From positions 1 to 64,000 of the forward strand of contig JBLHJW010000001.1 in assembly GCA_047619465.1 (NCBI GenBank): a stretch of DNA of 64,000 nucleotides. Reading direction: 5' to 3'. Of this stretch, positions 37,922-46,209 are shown piece by piece (position 1 is the stretch's first letter; every line of letters starts with the position of its first letter). Both the position numbers and the translations under genes were made by a program. Origin of the DNA: CAYHDV01 sp047619465. GTDB taxonomy: Bacteria; Patescibacteriota; Minisyncoccia; Phycocordibacterales; CSBR16-119. The notes beneath the pieces were generated by a model, which was not told the DNA's origin, ran no database searches, and was given only the letters and a program-made list of their open reading frames with translations.

Positions 37922-39182
37922 GATTTAGATACTTTAACATTATTATTTGGACAACAATAGCAATTACAAATTCTGTTGGCAAAGCAAGGGAAATCACAAG
38001 GTTTTTATTTTCAGAATGATATGATAGCAAGAAAAAAGTTACAACAAAAGCGACCAACCCTACAGTCCGATAGAAATACATAATCTTAATCTGTTTGGTT
38101 GCAACAAACAACTGATCAAGCAAGTTTCGAATTGGGGCAAGGAATATTAAAGAACCCAGAAAAATGCTGGGAAGAACAAAATCAGTGTACTCAGGAAAAA
38201 AATGCCTAATTAGAGATCCTGAGATCAATGTATAAAAAACAAAAATTGCGAACAGAAAAATAAAATAAGCAAATATTTTTTTGTAAAAAATTATTCTTTC
38301 AGATGTAAGACTCCAGTCTTTCCCAGCAAGTTTTGGCAAGGATAGCTGTGTGACAAAACCTGTCAAACCTCTAATAGCATTGGGAAAAGCGAGGGCTACA
38401 ACATATCCAGCAAGCATTACTGGGCCTAAGAAGTGCCAGACCATAAGCTTATCCATTTGATCAGATACTGTAGTCAGAACCCCCGTTAATGATAGTTTTT
38501 TTCCATAAGAAATAACTTCTTTGGTTTGGATCTCATCATATCTCTCATCAATTTTCTTGGCGGTCATTTTAAAAAGGGCGCTTCTTGAGATTAATTGCCC
38601 AAGGAAAAATGCAAGAACCACAGCAAGTACATTATCTGTAAACAACACCGCAAGAATCACAAATAATGATTGAACCATAAGCCCACCAATCTGGTATATA
38701 GAAAATAGCTTAAAATTCTTTTTTCCTCTATAGTAGGCCGTATACAGGTGTAAAGATTCAATAAACGGAAGCAGAGGAGAAACTAATAGAAAAACAAGGC
38801 CAAGAGTCTGATTGCTTCTTATGAAGTAATAGAGTGATAATCCAAGGGCAACTAAAAAACCAATAAAGCTCCATTTTATACGCTTTTTAACAACCCTCCA
38901 AAGTGAAACTTTCTCGTTTTTTGAAAATGCCAAGGTTATAGCATTATCCATTCCAGGAAGTGAGAATATGAAAAGGAGAGAGATTGTTGAAATAACATAT
39001 TTATAAACACCAAAATCCTCCTTAGAAAGATGGGTTGTCAAAAATAAAGTAACAACAAAGCCTATAGCAGCCGCAGCCGCTTTAAAAAGCATTAACCAAA
39101 AACCACCCTGAGCAATATATGTCATATCTGTTTTTGTATATTTCTCTGTAAATTTTAATGCTTTTTTAATTTTTTCTAACAT
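37905..39182 (-). CDS. Wzx-like polysaccharide flippase
   Basis: This 425-residue protein is counted from ATG 39182. It has about twelve membrane helices and the polysaccharide-synthase pattern near the N-terminus (YIAQGGFWLMLFKAAAAAIG, then LSKEDFGVYKYVIS). Wzx proteins flip lipid-linked glycan units across the membrane, which fits with the initiating transferase and the ligase/polymerase in this locus. The gene begins where the decayed gmd remnant ends and probably uses the former gmd promoter. Confidence 0.88.
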   Translation of the reverse strand: MLEKIKKALKFTEKYTKTDMTYIAQGGFWLMLFKAAAAAIGFVVTLFLTTHLSKEDFGVYKYVISTISLLFIFSLPGMDNAITLAFSKNEKVSLWRVVKKRIKWSFIGFLVALGLSLYYFIRSNQTLGLVFLLVSPLLPFIESLHLYTAYYRGKKNFKLFSIYQIGGLMVQSLFVILAVLFTDNVLAVVLAFFLGQLISRSALFKMTAKKIDERYDEIQTKEVISYGKKLSLTGVLTTVSDQMDKLMVWHFLGPVMLAGYVVALAFPNAIRGLTGFVTQLSLPKLAGKDWSLTSERIIFYKKIFAYFIFLFAIFVFYTLISGSLIRHFFPEYTDFVLPSIFLGSLIFLAPIRNLLDQLFVATKQIKIMYFYRTVGLVAFVVTFFLLSYHSENKNLVISLALPTEFVIAIVVQIIMLKYLNHEKKK

Positions 39183-39191
39183 AATCTTTCT

Positions 39192-39447
39192 GTATATTAA
39201 AATAAGACTCAACTTTAATTATGTTCGTAGGACCTATCAGTTTTCCATAGTGAAACATGTGACTCTTGTCTTTTTTATTATGATATTAATACAAGTATTC
39301 AACACGTGTGATATTGAAGAATGAGAACCATCTCTTGGGCCCATTAACCTCTTATCATTTACTTACAAGGGGTTCAGCTAGATATGAGCCATCCTGGCCT
39401 GTTATACCGGTTATTAGGGCTATTTTATTGTTTTCTGGTTGTTCCAT
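39192..39447 (-). pseudogene. gmd: Remnant of GDP-mannose 4,6-dehydratase (gmd)
   Basis: From ATG 39447 the frame reads NNKIALITGITGQDGSYLAE, the Rossmann start of GDP-mannose 4,6-dehydratase, then LVSK and two stops where the family has Gly-Tyr. The same frame continues as VNGPKRWFSFFNITRVEYLY, a stop where Gln is usual, then HNKKDKSHMFHYG and PTN, all matching Gmd in order. Three point-mutation stops and no frameshift indicate slow decay. The remaining 250 or so residues are gone. An AAGGAG Shine-Dalgarno and a TATAAT box upstream are still intact. Confidence 0.85.
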
Positions 39448-39586
39448 ATTGATCAAAGTCTCCTTTATTTATTAATTATATCTCATATTATACCACCTGA
39501 AAGCGATCGTAAAGGATCCGAGAAAATAAAAAACCCTGTCTCTAAAAATTAAGACACTGAAACCTCTTTAATTTAGTGAAATAATT

Positions 39587-39614
39587 AAAAAAACCGAACA
39601 TAACTGTCCGGTTT
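39587..39614 (-). terminator. Terminator after the collagen-like gene
   Basis: On the minus strand AAAACCGGACA and TGTTCGGTTTT pair around a short loop and run into TTTTTT. Confidence 0.78.
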
Positions 39615-39618
39615 TCTC

Positions 39619-41076
39619 TTATTCATTTGGCTTCAATCTTGGATAGCAGCAACGATGCCGATAACCAGTCTCATTTTGACCATTATGGGTAACGCTTTGA
39701 CAATCACCATTACCCCAAAGAACAAAATCGTTATTAATATCACTAGTTGCATCATCAACCCATTCCCAATTATTTTTCATATTAACTAAATTTAACTGGC
39801 TTTCAAGTTCGCATGCAGCTCTCCATTGACCAGAAGAACAAAGGTTTCCATCTTTCTCAACACATTTTTTTGATGATTGCCACCAGCTAAGTCCACCAGA
39901 GTCGTCTATATCAATACAGTAGTTTGCGTTAACGGCAACAGAACCTGTTGGACAACCAATAGAAATAGGGTGAGTTATAACAACACTATCCCCTCCCGAA
40001 ATAAAAATTGTATCACCTGAGATACTAAGATATTGAGCTATCCCTAGACCAGGATCGCCCTGCAATCCTTGTAGGCCTGTTGGACCAATGGGTCCAGTTG
40101 ACCCCTGCAAACCAATGATTCCTTGTAATCCCTGAAGTCCTTGTTGTCCTTCAGAGCCTGTGGGACCTGTGGGGCCTGTACTTCCAATCAATCCTTGAGG
40201 TCCAGTAGAGCCAGTAGGTCCTTCTTGGCCATTTAACCCTGTATTACCAACTAAGCCTTGAACCCCTTGCGGTCCGGTAGATCCTGATATCCCTTGCTGA
40301 CCTTGAATCCCATTGGGACCCATGACACCTGTTGACCCAGTGGGACCAGATAAACCAATCAAACCTTGTGGACCTTGGATTCCATCTACACCAGTAATAC
40401 CTTGGGGGCCAGTGGGTCCAATAGACCCTTGTACACCGATAGAACCATCTTGACCTGGAAACCCTTGAGGGCCTTCTGGACCTGTTGTTCCCTGGATTCC
40501 TACAACACCTTGTGGACCGGTTGCACCTATACTTCCTTGCAGGCCTGTGGAACCTGTCAAACCCTGAGGTCCAGTAGGACCAATTGATCCAGTCAGACCT
40601 TGCGGCCCTGATAAGCCAATAGGTCCTGTCGGTCCAGCGGGACCTGCAGGGCCAGGATCTTCTGAGCTACCTGATGTTTCAGCATACAGCGCATACGGAA
40701 CAGATAAGAGCTGAGAAGCGCCTAGGAATTCATACTCCAAAGAAGATCCATTCCAGAGTTCAATCTTCAGGAAATAATTTCCTGAAGACCAATCTATAGA
40801 AGAAAATACACCAGAAACAACTTGACCACCTCCAACATGAAGAGTGAATAATCCAAACTGATTTGTTGTAGGACTGTGAACCTCCTGATAGGATGGCTGG
40901 TTCTGAGGGTCAGTAGGTACGATAGAGATTCTAATCTCAATTGATTGATTTACCATAATTATACCTCCAGCGTCACGAGCTACAGCTTGATAGCTAAACC
41001 TCTGTGGTGGAGAAGTCTGCTGAGCAAAAAGAGGGTAAGAAAAAAGCATAGTCACGGCAAGCATTAGATTTTTCAT
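39619..41076 (-). CDS. Secreted collagen-like protein with a Bacteroidota-type N-terminal domain
   Basis: This 485-residue protein has a signal peptide (about 1-19, ending FAQ) and a domain at 25-135 with PQRFSYQAVARDAGG, TNQFGLFTLHVG, SSIDWSSGNYFLKIE and ASQLLSVPYALYAETSGS. That domain is highly characteristic of Bacteroidota surface proteins. Gly-X-Y triplets follow from about 142 to 345 (around 68, rich in GPTG and GPQG). A Cys-containing C-terminal domain follows (CPTGSVAVNANYCID to RHRCCYP), similar to informational trimming or lectin-like tails. No type IX sorting tail is visible. Transfer from Bacteroidota is the simplest explanation. Confidence 0.88.
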   Translation of the reverse strand: MKNLMLAVTMLFSYPLFAQQTSPPQRFSYQAVARDAGGIIMVNQSIEIRISIVPTDPQNQPSYQEVHSPTTNQFGLFTLHVGGGQVVSGVFSSIDWSSGNYFLKIELWNGSSLEYEFLGASQLLSVPYALYAETSGSSEDPGPAGPAGPTGPIGLSGPQGLTGSIGPTGPQGLTGSTGLQGSIGATGPQGVVGIQGTTGPEGPQGFPGQDGSIGVQGSIGPTGPQGITGVDGIQGPQGLIGLSGPTGSTGVMGPNGIQGQQGISGSTGPQGVQGLVGNTGLNGQEGPTGSTGPQGLIGSTGPTGPTGSEGQQGLQGLQGIIGLQGSTGPIGPTGLQGLQGDPGLGIAQYLSISGDTIFISGGDSVVITHPISIGCPTGSVAVNANYCIDIDDSGGLSWWQSSKKCVEKDGNLCSSGQWRAACELESQLNLVNMKNNWEWVDDATSDINNDFVLWGNGDCQSVTHNGQNETGYRHRCCYPRLKPNE

Positions 41077-41118
41077 TATATTTGGTTTTGAATTTTACGA
41101 TTTTCCAAAGTATATCAG

Positions 41119-41265
41119 AGTCTGTGATTCGTTGCGAGGAAAGTTAGTCTTTGCGAATGAAATGAAGCAATCCATTATTTCTGATGGTTTACTTCTAGAT
41201 TGCCACGTCGGAATTCCTCGCAATGACGGGTTTTTGTTTTTGCGAGCTTGTCGAAGCAATCCAGG
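41119..41265. repeat. REP-like palindromes upstream of the GIY-YIG gene
   Basis: Three fragments of the GCAATGACG / GAAGCAATCCA family at about 41127-41141, 41147-41174 and 41198-41264, in both orientations. The last supplies the -35-like TTGTCG of the next gene. Confidence 0.75.
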
Positions 41266-41277
41266 ACCATGTATAAT
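41248..41277 (+). promoter_or_regulatory. Promoter of the GIY-YIG gene formed at a REP edge
   Basis: TTGTCG at 41248-41253 lies in the REP arm, with an 18-nt spacer and TATAAT at 41272-41277. Transcription would start at about the ATG at 41284. Confidence 0.5.
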
Positions 41278-41283
41278 AAATTC

Positions 41284-41574
41284 ATGTCACGAAAACTTCC
41301 ATGTATATATATACTTACAAACAAAAGAAACGGAACCCTTTACACCGGAGTAACTTCGAACCTGAAGCAACGAATTTATCAGCATAAAAATAATGAAACA
41401 GAGGGCTTTACCAAAAAATATAAAGTTCACATACTTGTATTTTATGAATTTGGCGATTCTATGGAAGGAGCAATTATGAGAGAAAAACAGATAAAGGCTG
41501 GATCAAGAAAGAGAAAAATTGATTTAATAGAAAGAATGAACCCTCTCTGGGAGGATTTATTTGATACTCTGTAA
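41284..41574 (+). CDS. GIY-YIG single-domain nuclease-like protein
   Basis: This 96-residue protein (from ATG 41284; an alternative is 41269) has the GIY-YIG core CIYILTNKRNGTLYTGVTSNL near residues 7-27, Arg30, and the catalytic Glu region GAIMREKQIK. It belongs to the small UPF0213/YhbQ-like group, whose cellular role is not established. It is embedded between REP-like palindromes on both sides. A link to these repeats is possible but not proven. Confidence 0.88.
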   Translation: MSRKLPCIYILTNKRNGTLYTGVTSNLKQRIYQHKNNETEGFTKKYKVHILVFYEFGDSMEGAIMREKQIKAGSRKRKIDLIERMNPLWEDLFDTL

Positions 41575-41577
41575 GCT

Positions 41578-41745
41578 AATTCTGGATTGCTTCGTTCCTC
41601 GCAATGACGGGTTTTTTAAGAGGAATGGAACGTTGTGAAATGACATTGCAATCTATTTTGTCTTTGCGAGGAGTTTTGACGACGCGGCAATCTAGTTTAT
41701 TTTATGGTTATCTCTGGATTGCTTCGTTCCTCGCAATGACGAAGC
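41578..41745. repeat. REP-like palindromes downstream of the GIY-YIG gene
   Basis: Two near-identical copies of CTGGATTGCTTCGTTCCTCG plus CAATGACG (41581-41608 and 41713-41741) flank a more divergent inverted copy (GTCTTTGCGAGGAG...CGGCAATCTAG, about 41659-41697). Confidence 0.82.
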
Positions 41746-41788
41746 TACTGGGTTGCCGAGTCTTGCATCCTCGCAAAGACAGGAATAA

Positions 41789-41816
41789 CAAAAAACACCC
41801 TTGCGGGTGTTTTTTG
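41789..41816 (-). terminator. Terminator after the S-layer-like gene
   Basis: AAAAAACACCC-TTGC-GGGTGTTTTTT, with T-runs on both strands, 45 nt past the stop. Confidence 0.85.
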
Positions 41817-41860
41817 TATTAGAGTTTTAAGGCTCTAATTTACTCACTACTTAATCTACC

Positions 41861-44800
41861 TTATGAAGGGTTGATGTGTAGTTGTGAGTACTCGGTAGAC
41901 ATCATATCTCCACGCCATAGCACATCTGCTACTGCGTTTGCGAAGTTGGCTCCGTCAATTCCGAAGTCTAGATCTGCCCCTGTTGAGCTATCTAGTTGAA
42001 GTTGGATAGAGTCATTGTTTGCTGTCAAAGCTGAAGTATTGTATGTAACATACACTATTTCGCTTGATCCAGCTGAAACTACAAGCTCATTTGTAACGAA
42101 GTCCAAAGTGATTTCGTTTGTAGCTGTTCCTGTAGCAACTGATGTTGATGAAAGAATAACACCAAGCTCATCTTTGAATGTCATCAAAAGATTTGCGGCT
42201 CCAGATGCTTGTACAACAATAGATTGCAATACAATCTTGTTACCGTTTGCGTTCTGGAATGTAACATCCTCATCTCCATTAGCTGTGATCTTTAGCTTTC
42301 CAACCTGATGGTTGGCGTTGTTTGCCAAAGTTGTGTTTCCAATTGTCATCCACTCAAATGTTGGGTATGACTGGAATAGGTTAGCTGAAGTAGATGTACC
42401 AACTCCTGCTGAGCCAATAGCTGAACCGGAAGCAAGTCCTGTTCCATCTATATCTCCTGCTGTGGAAATTGCAATATTAACTGCATTACCATTTGCTGCT
42501 GATGAGAAGTCTACATCTCGTGTTGAAGCTTTAACTGCAACCTTGATGTAGTCATTTCGTGGAATTTCCACTGCTCCTTCAGCCCACTCAGCTGTAGCTG
42601 TAGTACCTGTGTTAGCAACTGCAACTGCAGATCCTAAGTTGGCACCATTCTTATCCATAGCTTGGAAGTAGTATGTATCTACTACTGATGAAGCTCCGGT
42701 TCCTCCAGCTGTCATAATAAGTGAGTCAAGCTCGATATCTTCAACGCTGCTAGCAGCAAGTCGGAAGATAGCAAGTGTTTCCATACCTCCTTGATTATCA
42801 TCAAGAACTACTCCTTCGTTTGGTGATGAAGAATCAACTGTGACTGTAAGTACTCCTGTAGACTCTGAAGTCATAGCTTGTCCTGCACCTGAAGGTGTAA
42901 CTACAATTGCATCTCCTGTATCAGCTCCTGTAGCTGTTAAAGCAGAAAGGTCAACTGTGTAAGTATCGTTTGATCCTGCAGCTGTTGATCCTGATGAAAG
43001 ATCAGCAACAAATGCAACTCGTACAGATGTATCTTTTGCAACTGTGAACACCTCTGAAAGGTTGTACGCTTGTGTTGCAGCTGAAATCTGTTCTAGATCA
43101 GAAATCTCAGTTTCGAATCGGTCTCCTCTTTCTGAGTCATTTCCTGTTCCGGCAAGGTCAGCCCATAGAGATGCATTGTCAAGGTCAGCATATGCTGCAG
43201 TACCTGCAATAGCAAATCCAGCAGTAATATCTGAAATCTCTACATCCTCTCCTGATCCTACAGCAGAGAAGTCAAGGTGTGCCCATACGAAGTCTTGTGC
43301 TCCAACGGCCACATCTTGTGCTCCTGGTGTTGTAAGAGTTGTAGCAGTAAGTGAACCAGCTTCAATTGTAAGCGTGTTACCTGCTACTGCTGATGCTGGT
43401 GCTGCTGTAAGAGTATCATTTGATGATATTCCCTTTACAGTAATTGTTGTTGCTGAGTTATCAACTCCAGCTTTAATTGTATCTGCTGAACCAAAAGCTG
43501 TTCCAAGATCAGCGTATACACCAACCTTTGTAGTTCCTACAAGGAATTCCATTGTGTCAGTAAATACGATCTTGTCTCCTGATACAGCGTCATTTGGACC
43601 TGAAAGCGTTTCTCCAGATTCGAAGTTCTTAAGAACAACGTTTGTAACATCTCCAAAAGCAGGACCTCCTGCTAGATCGATGTCAACTTGGAAGCTTGTT
43701 ACTTGAACCTCTTCTCCTGTAACGATAACGTCCAGAACTGCAAGAAGCCTGTCATCTCCTTCTGTAACATTTCCTGTTGCTGGTGTCTCTGAAGACTTAG
43801 CTACAGTAAACGCTCCTGCTGCGATAGTTTGGTTTGATGTACCTTGTCCATCAAAGCCAGATGCCCATGATCCGTTTGTAGGTGTAATGTAGTAACCATA
43901 ATCGTTACCCATTGCCATTACTCGAACGTCTGAACCATCTGTTAGGTCAGCGTTAATTGTAAGTCCTGTTCCATCTGTAAGATCAAGTCGGATTTGGAAT
44001 CGGTGATTATCACCTTCTTCCAATACCATTCCTAGACCGTTGAATGTAGCAAGTCCTTGTGCATCCCACCCTGATACTGTAGCGATTGTTGCTCCATCTG
44101 TAACAGAGTAAAGCTCAATGTTTGCAGCGTCATCTGAAGATGCTGATCCTCGCTTTTCAACTTGGATCTGCTCGATTGTTACAGCTTCTGTAGAACCTGC
44201 AGTAATCTTGAACTTGTTAACGATAACGTCAGTGTCTCCAACATCTGGTGTTGAGTCTGAAGTTGTTCCGTCCTTAGCAACAGTAAGAGAACCAATTGAT
44301 AGGCTCAATATTTCGAACTCATCTCCTGTAACAGGGAATGATCCGTCTACGTCAGGTGAACCAGAGAAATCGATATCATCCATAGAATCAATACCGAAGT
44401 ATGCTGATTGCCCCTGTGTAGCTACTGAGTCAACTCCTGCTCGCAAGTAGAACATTGTAGTTTCACCAGACATAACCTCTAGGTTAGGTGAGAATGAAAG
44501 TTTTACTTGGTTTGAAGAGTTAAGTGTTCCAGCTGATGTAAGTGCTACACCATCTGCATCAAGAACCTTTAGGTTCTCCCAGTTAGAGTTAACTGACTGA
44601 CCGTATCGAGTGAACGTAATGTCATCGATAGATAGGTCGTCTTCTCCAGCAGAGATTTCAAATGCAAACACGTTAGCGTTTCCACCTGTTGCGATCATTC
44701 CTCCATCAAGAGAAACTCCGTCAACCTCTCCTGCTCCAACTCCTTCTGGTGTTGATGATTCTCCTTCTGATTCTCCTTCTGATTCACAGTTGTCAGAAAC

Positions 44801-45268
44801 ATAAGCTAGGTATGAAGCCTGTGTGTTTGGTCCCCATACACCATCTGGTGTTGTTCCAATAATTTCTTGGAAGTACTGTACAACACCTGTTGTAAGTGGT
44901 CCAAAGGCTGAGTCCTCAACTAGAGGTGCCATAGATCCGTTTGAAAGATCTAGAATTTGGTTCATAGCTTTTTGAATTGCTAGAACGTTTGCTCCTGACA
45001 TACCACTTCGAACAATTGATGATGTTCCGTAAGTATCACATGAAGTCATTGATGATGAACCGCTTCCCATTGTTGGCTCACCGTTAAGTGCTGATTCCAC
45101 ATCGGCTAGTGTTGATGCTGGTGCATCAAAAGATGATAGCAATCCTAGGATCGCATCGATCTGAGTTTGTGTTAGAGCTTGGGCTGTTGGAAGTGCAACG
45201 AATCCGAAGATTGTTGTAGCAACCAAAAGCGCAGTCAAAGCTCCTGAAAGTTTTTTAGTAATTTCCAT
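41861..45268 (-). CDS. Large S-layer-like surface protein with a peptidoglycan-binding-like domain
   Basis: This 1135-residue protein has a signal peptide (1-31, ending AQA). A peptidoglycan-binding-like repeat follows at about 85-155 (MSGANVLAIQKAMNQI, FGPLTTGVVQYFQ, DGVWGPNTQASYLAY), then a Ser/Glu linker (near 160-175). About 950 residues of Thr/Ala/Ser/Gly-rich beta-sandwich-like sequence follow, with recurring segments such as AGSTEAVTIEQIQVE. Very few Cys or Lys occur. This is the pattern of the main cell-surface protein in many patescibacteria. It is probably monocistronic and strongly expressed, and has an exceptionally long leader. S-layer identity is an inference. Confidence 0.82.
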   Translation of the reverse strand: MEITKKLSGALTALLVATTIFGFVALPTAQALTQTQIDAILGLLSSFDAPASTLADVESALNGEPTMGSGSSSMTSCDTYGTSSIVRSGMSGANVLAIQKAMNQILDLSNGSMAPLVEDSAFGPLTTGVVQYFQEIIGTTPDGVWGPNTQASYLAYVSDNCESEGESEGESSTPEGVGAGEVDGVSLDGGMIATGGNANVFAFEISAGEDDLSIDDITFTRYGQSVNSNWENLKVLDADGVALTSAGTLNSSNQVKLSFSPNLEVMSGETTMFYLRAGVDSVATQGQSAYFGIDSMDDIDFSGSPDVDGSFPVTGDEFEILSLSIGSLTVAKDGTTSDSTPDVGDTDVIVNKFKITAGSTEAVTIEQIQVEKRGSASSDDAANIELYSVTDGATIATVSGWDAQGLATFNGLGMVLEEGDNHRFQIRLDLTDGTGLTINADLTDGSDVRVMAMGNDYGYYITPTNGSWASGFDGQGTSNQTIAAGAFTVAKSSETPATGNVTEGDDRLLAVLDVIVTGEEVQVTSFQVDIDLAGGPAFGDVTNVVLKNFESGETLSGPNDAVSGDKIVFTDTMEFLVGTTKVGVYADLGTAFGSADTIKAGVDNSATTITVKGISSNDTLTAAPASAVAGNTLTIEAGSLTATTLTTPGAQDVAVGAQDFVWAHLDFSAVGSGEDVEISDITAGFAIAGTAAYADLDNASLWADLAGTGNDSERGDRFETEISDLEQISAATQAYNLSEVFTVAKDTSVRVAFVADLSSGSTAAGSNDTYTVDLSALTATGADTGDAIVVTPSGAGQAMTSESTGVLTVTVDSSSPNEGVVLDDNQGGMETLAIFRLAASSVEDIELDSLIMTAGGTGASSVVDTYYFQAMDKNGANLGSAVAVANTGTTATAEWAEGAVEIPRNDYIKVAVKASTRDVDFSSAANGNAVNIAISTAGDIDGTGLASGSAIGSAGVGTSTSANLFQSYPTFEWMTIGNTTLANNANHQVGKLKITANGDEDVTFQNANGNKIVLQSIVVQASGAANLLMTFKDELGVILSSTSVATGTATNEITLDFVTNELVVSAGSSEIVYVTYNTSALTANNDSIQLQLDSSTGADLDFGIDGANFANAVADVLWRGDMMSTEYSQLHINPS

Positions 45269-45563
45269 AATTAAATTATCTTTAATAATTAGTAGTTCAT
45301 CTATACGTTTAATTAATACATATAAATGCTACTAGACGCTTTATGTTTAGTTCGACTAAAACTAATAGCGCTTGTGTTCTACGACAGAACTTTTATTGAA
45401 CTGTATGTAAAACCGTAATCATATGATTGGGTTTAACAAACTTACAATTACGACCCTCTCTATAAGTTTCTTTGCAGAAAATAAGTTAAGGATTTTTGCA
45501 GTAACTACACTGCATGCATCTGCCTTGTCGACACGACGGATACATGTGGCAACATGTATCGTC
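45269..45563 (-). promoter_or_regulatory. Proximal 5' leader of the S-layer-like gene
   Basis: About 300 nt without a gene. A GATACATGT/ACATGTATC hairpin with a GACG/CGTC base lies at 45535-45563; the + strand reads like a terminator but no + gene precedes it. No Shine-Dalgarno sequence is present before the ATG at 45268. Confidence 0.45.
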
Positions 45564-45570
45564 CTTTTTT

Positions 45571-45630
45571 TATTAAGACAAGCGAGGAGCATAGTTAAAA
45601 TTAATTATGTCCGAGCGAATTCTTAATATA
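45571..45630 (-). repeat. Leader element A, copy 2 (in S-layer gene leader)
   Basis: A 60-nt dyad TATATTAAGA...TCTTAATA with inner TTCGCTCGGACATAATT and TATGCTCCTCG. The blocks are shared with 28933-28998, with divergence mainly in the loop. Confidence 0.7.
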
Positions 45631-45659
45631 AGGTTTTAACACCTCTTACCTTTTATTTA

Positions 45660-45860
45660 CTGATTGCTCAGCAAACAAAGAACTTTGAGAAGGTCTAGGA
45701 ATCCACCTTTGAAAGTCTTGTATTTCAAAAATAAATTCCACTTAAAAATATCGAAATATTTTTAAGAAAAACAGGATCGTAAACACACTTTTCAGTAAAC
45801 TGAAAAGTTGTCTGTATTCTGTTTTCAAGGACCTTCTAAACCCTTTGCTGAGCACTGTAA
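45660..45860 (-). ncRNA. Structured RNA domain in the distal S-layer leader
   Basis: Nested inverted repeats define one folded domain. An 11-bp stem pairs 45665-45675 with 45844-45854, and an 8-bp stem pairs 45688-45695 with 45830-45837. Inside are perfect hairpins at 45741-45766 (CTTAAAAATAT type) and 45787-45808 (ACTTTTCAGT type). A TTGAAAACAGAATACAGAC motif at the entry resembles the 23S leader motif. It matches no RNA family I can name. Confidence 0.6.
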
Positions 45861-45950
45861 TATAACCAAAAAGTCACATACAGCCGCCTGACAAAGAGTC
45901 ACAATACTTTAGCACATACTAGTTAATATTTCTAGTACCTACTGCGTATA

Positions 45951-46044
45951 ATTATATCTTGTATTCACTGATAAAAACAAGCTATAAGTGTGGAAAAGAG
46001 GTAGTAAATAAAGTGCTTATACTCCCTTGACTTCCCTAAGTCAA
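45951..46044 (-). promoter_or_regulatory. Two tandem promoter candidates for the S-layer-like gene
   Basis: P2: TTGTTT (45980-45975), an 18-nt spacer and TATAAT (45956-45951). P1: TTGACT (46044-46039), a 17-nt spacer and TATAAG (46021-46016), its -35 lying in the palindrome TTGACTT-CCCT-AAGTCAA. Either gives a leader of roughly 670-740 nt. Confidence 0.5.
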
Positions 46045-46079
46045 AGACGATTCAACCGTGCAAATCTTACACTTTAAAT

Positions 46080-46190
46080 TTCTGGATTTCTTCGTTCCTC
46101 GCAATGACGAAGTGGTAGTTCTGAGTTGCTTCGTTCCTCGCAATGACGAGTATTTGTCTTTGCGAGGAGTATTTACGACGTGGCAATCTA
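46080..46190. repeat. REP-like palindrome cluster
   Basis: Two copies of the TTCGTTCCTCGCAATGACGA core and one inverted GTCTTTGCGAGGAG...TGGCAATCTA copy in tandem, between the regulator gene end and the S-layer promoters. Confidence 0.78.
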
Positions 46191-46209
46191 TTTTATTTAC
46201 CTTTATTTA

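Noticed and set aside
40080..40660. The Gly-X-Y DNA repeats, considered as a possible CRISPR or satellite array
   Set aside because: The units are 9-bp codon-level repeats in a continuous reading frame with no spacers; they encode collagen triplets.
43044..43706. A 220-codon + strand frame inside the S-layer-like gene
   Set aside because: It is the antisense shadow of repetitive Thr/Ala-rich coding sequence; the minus-strand frame has a signal peptide and a domain.
45535..45570. A + strand intrinsic terminator at the GATACATGT hairpin
   Set aside because: No + strand gene precedes it; it is more likely a hairpin in the minus-strand leader.
45660..45860. Identification of the S-layer leader RNA as RNase P, tmRNA or 6S RNA
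   Set aside because: The conserved signatures of those RNAs are missing, so it is left unnamed.
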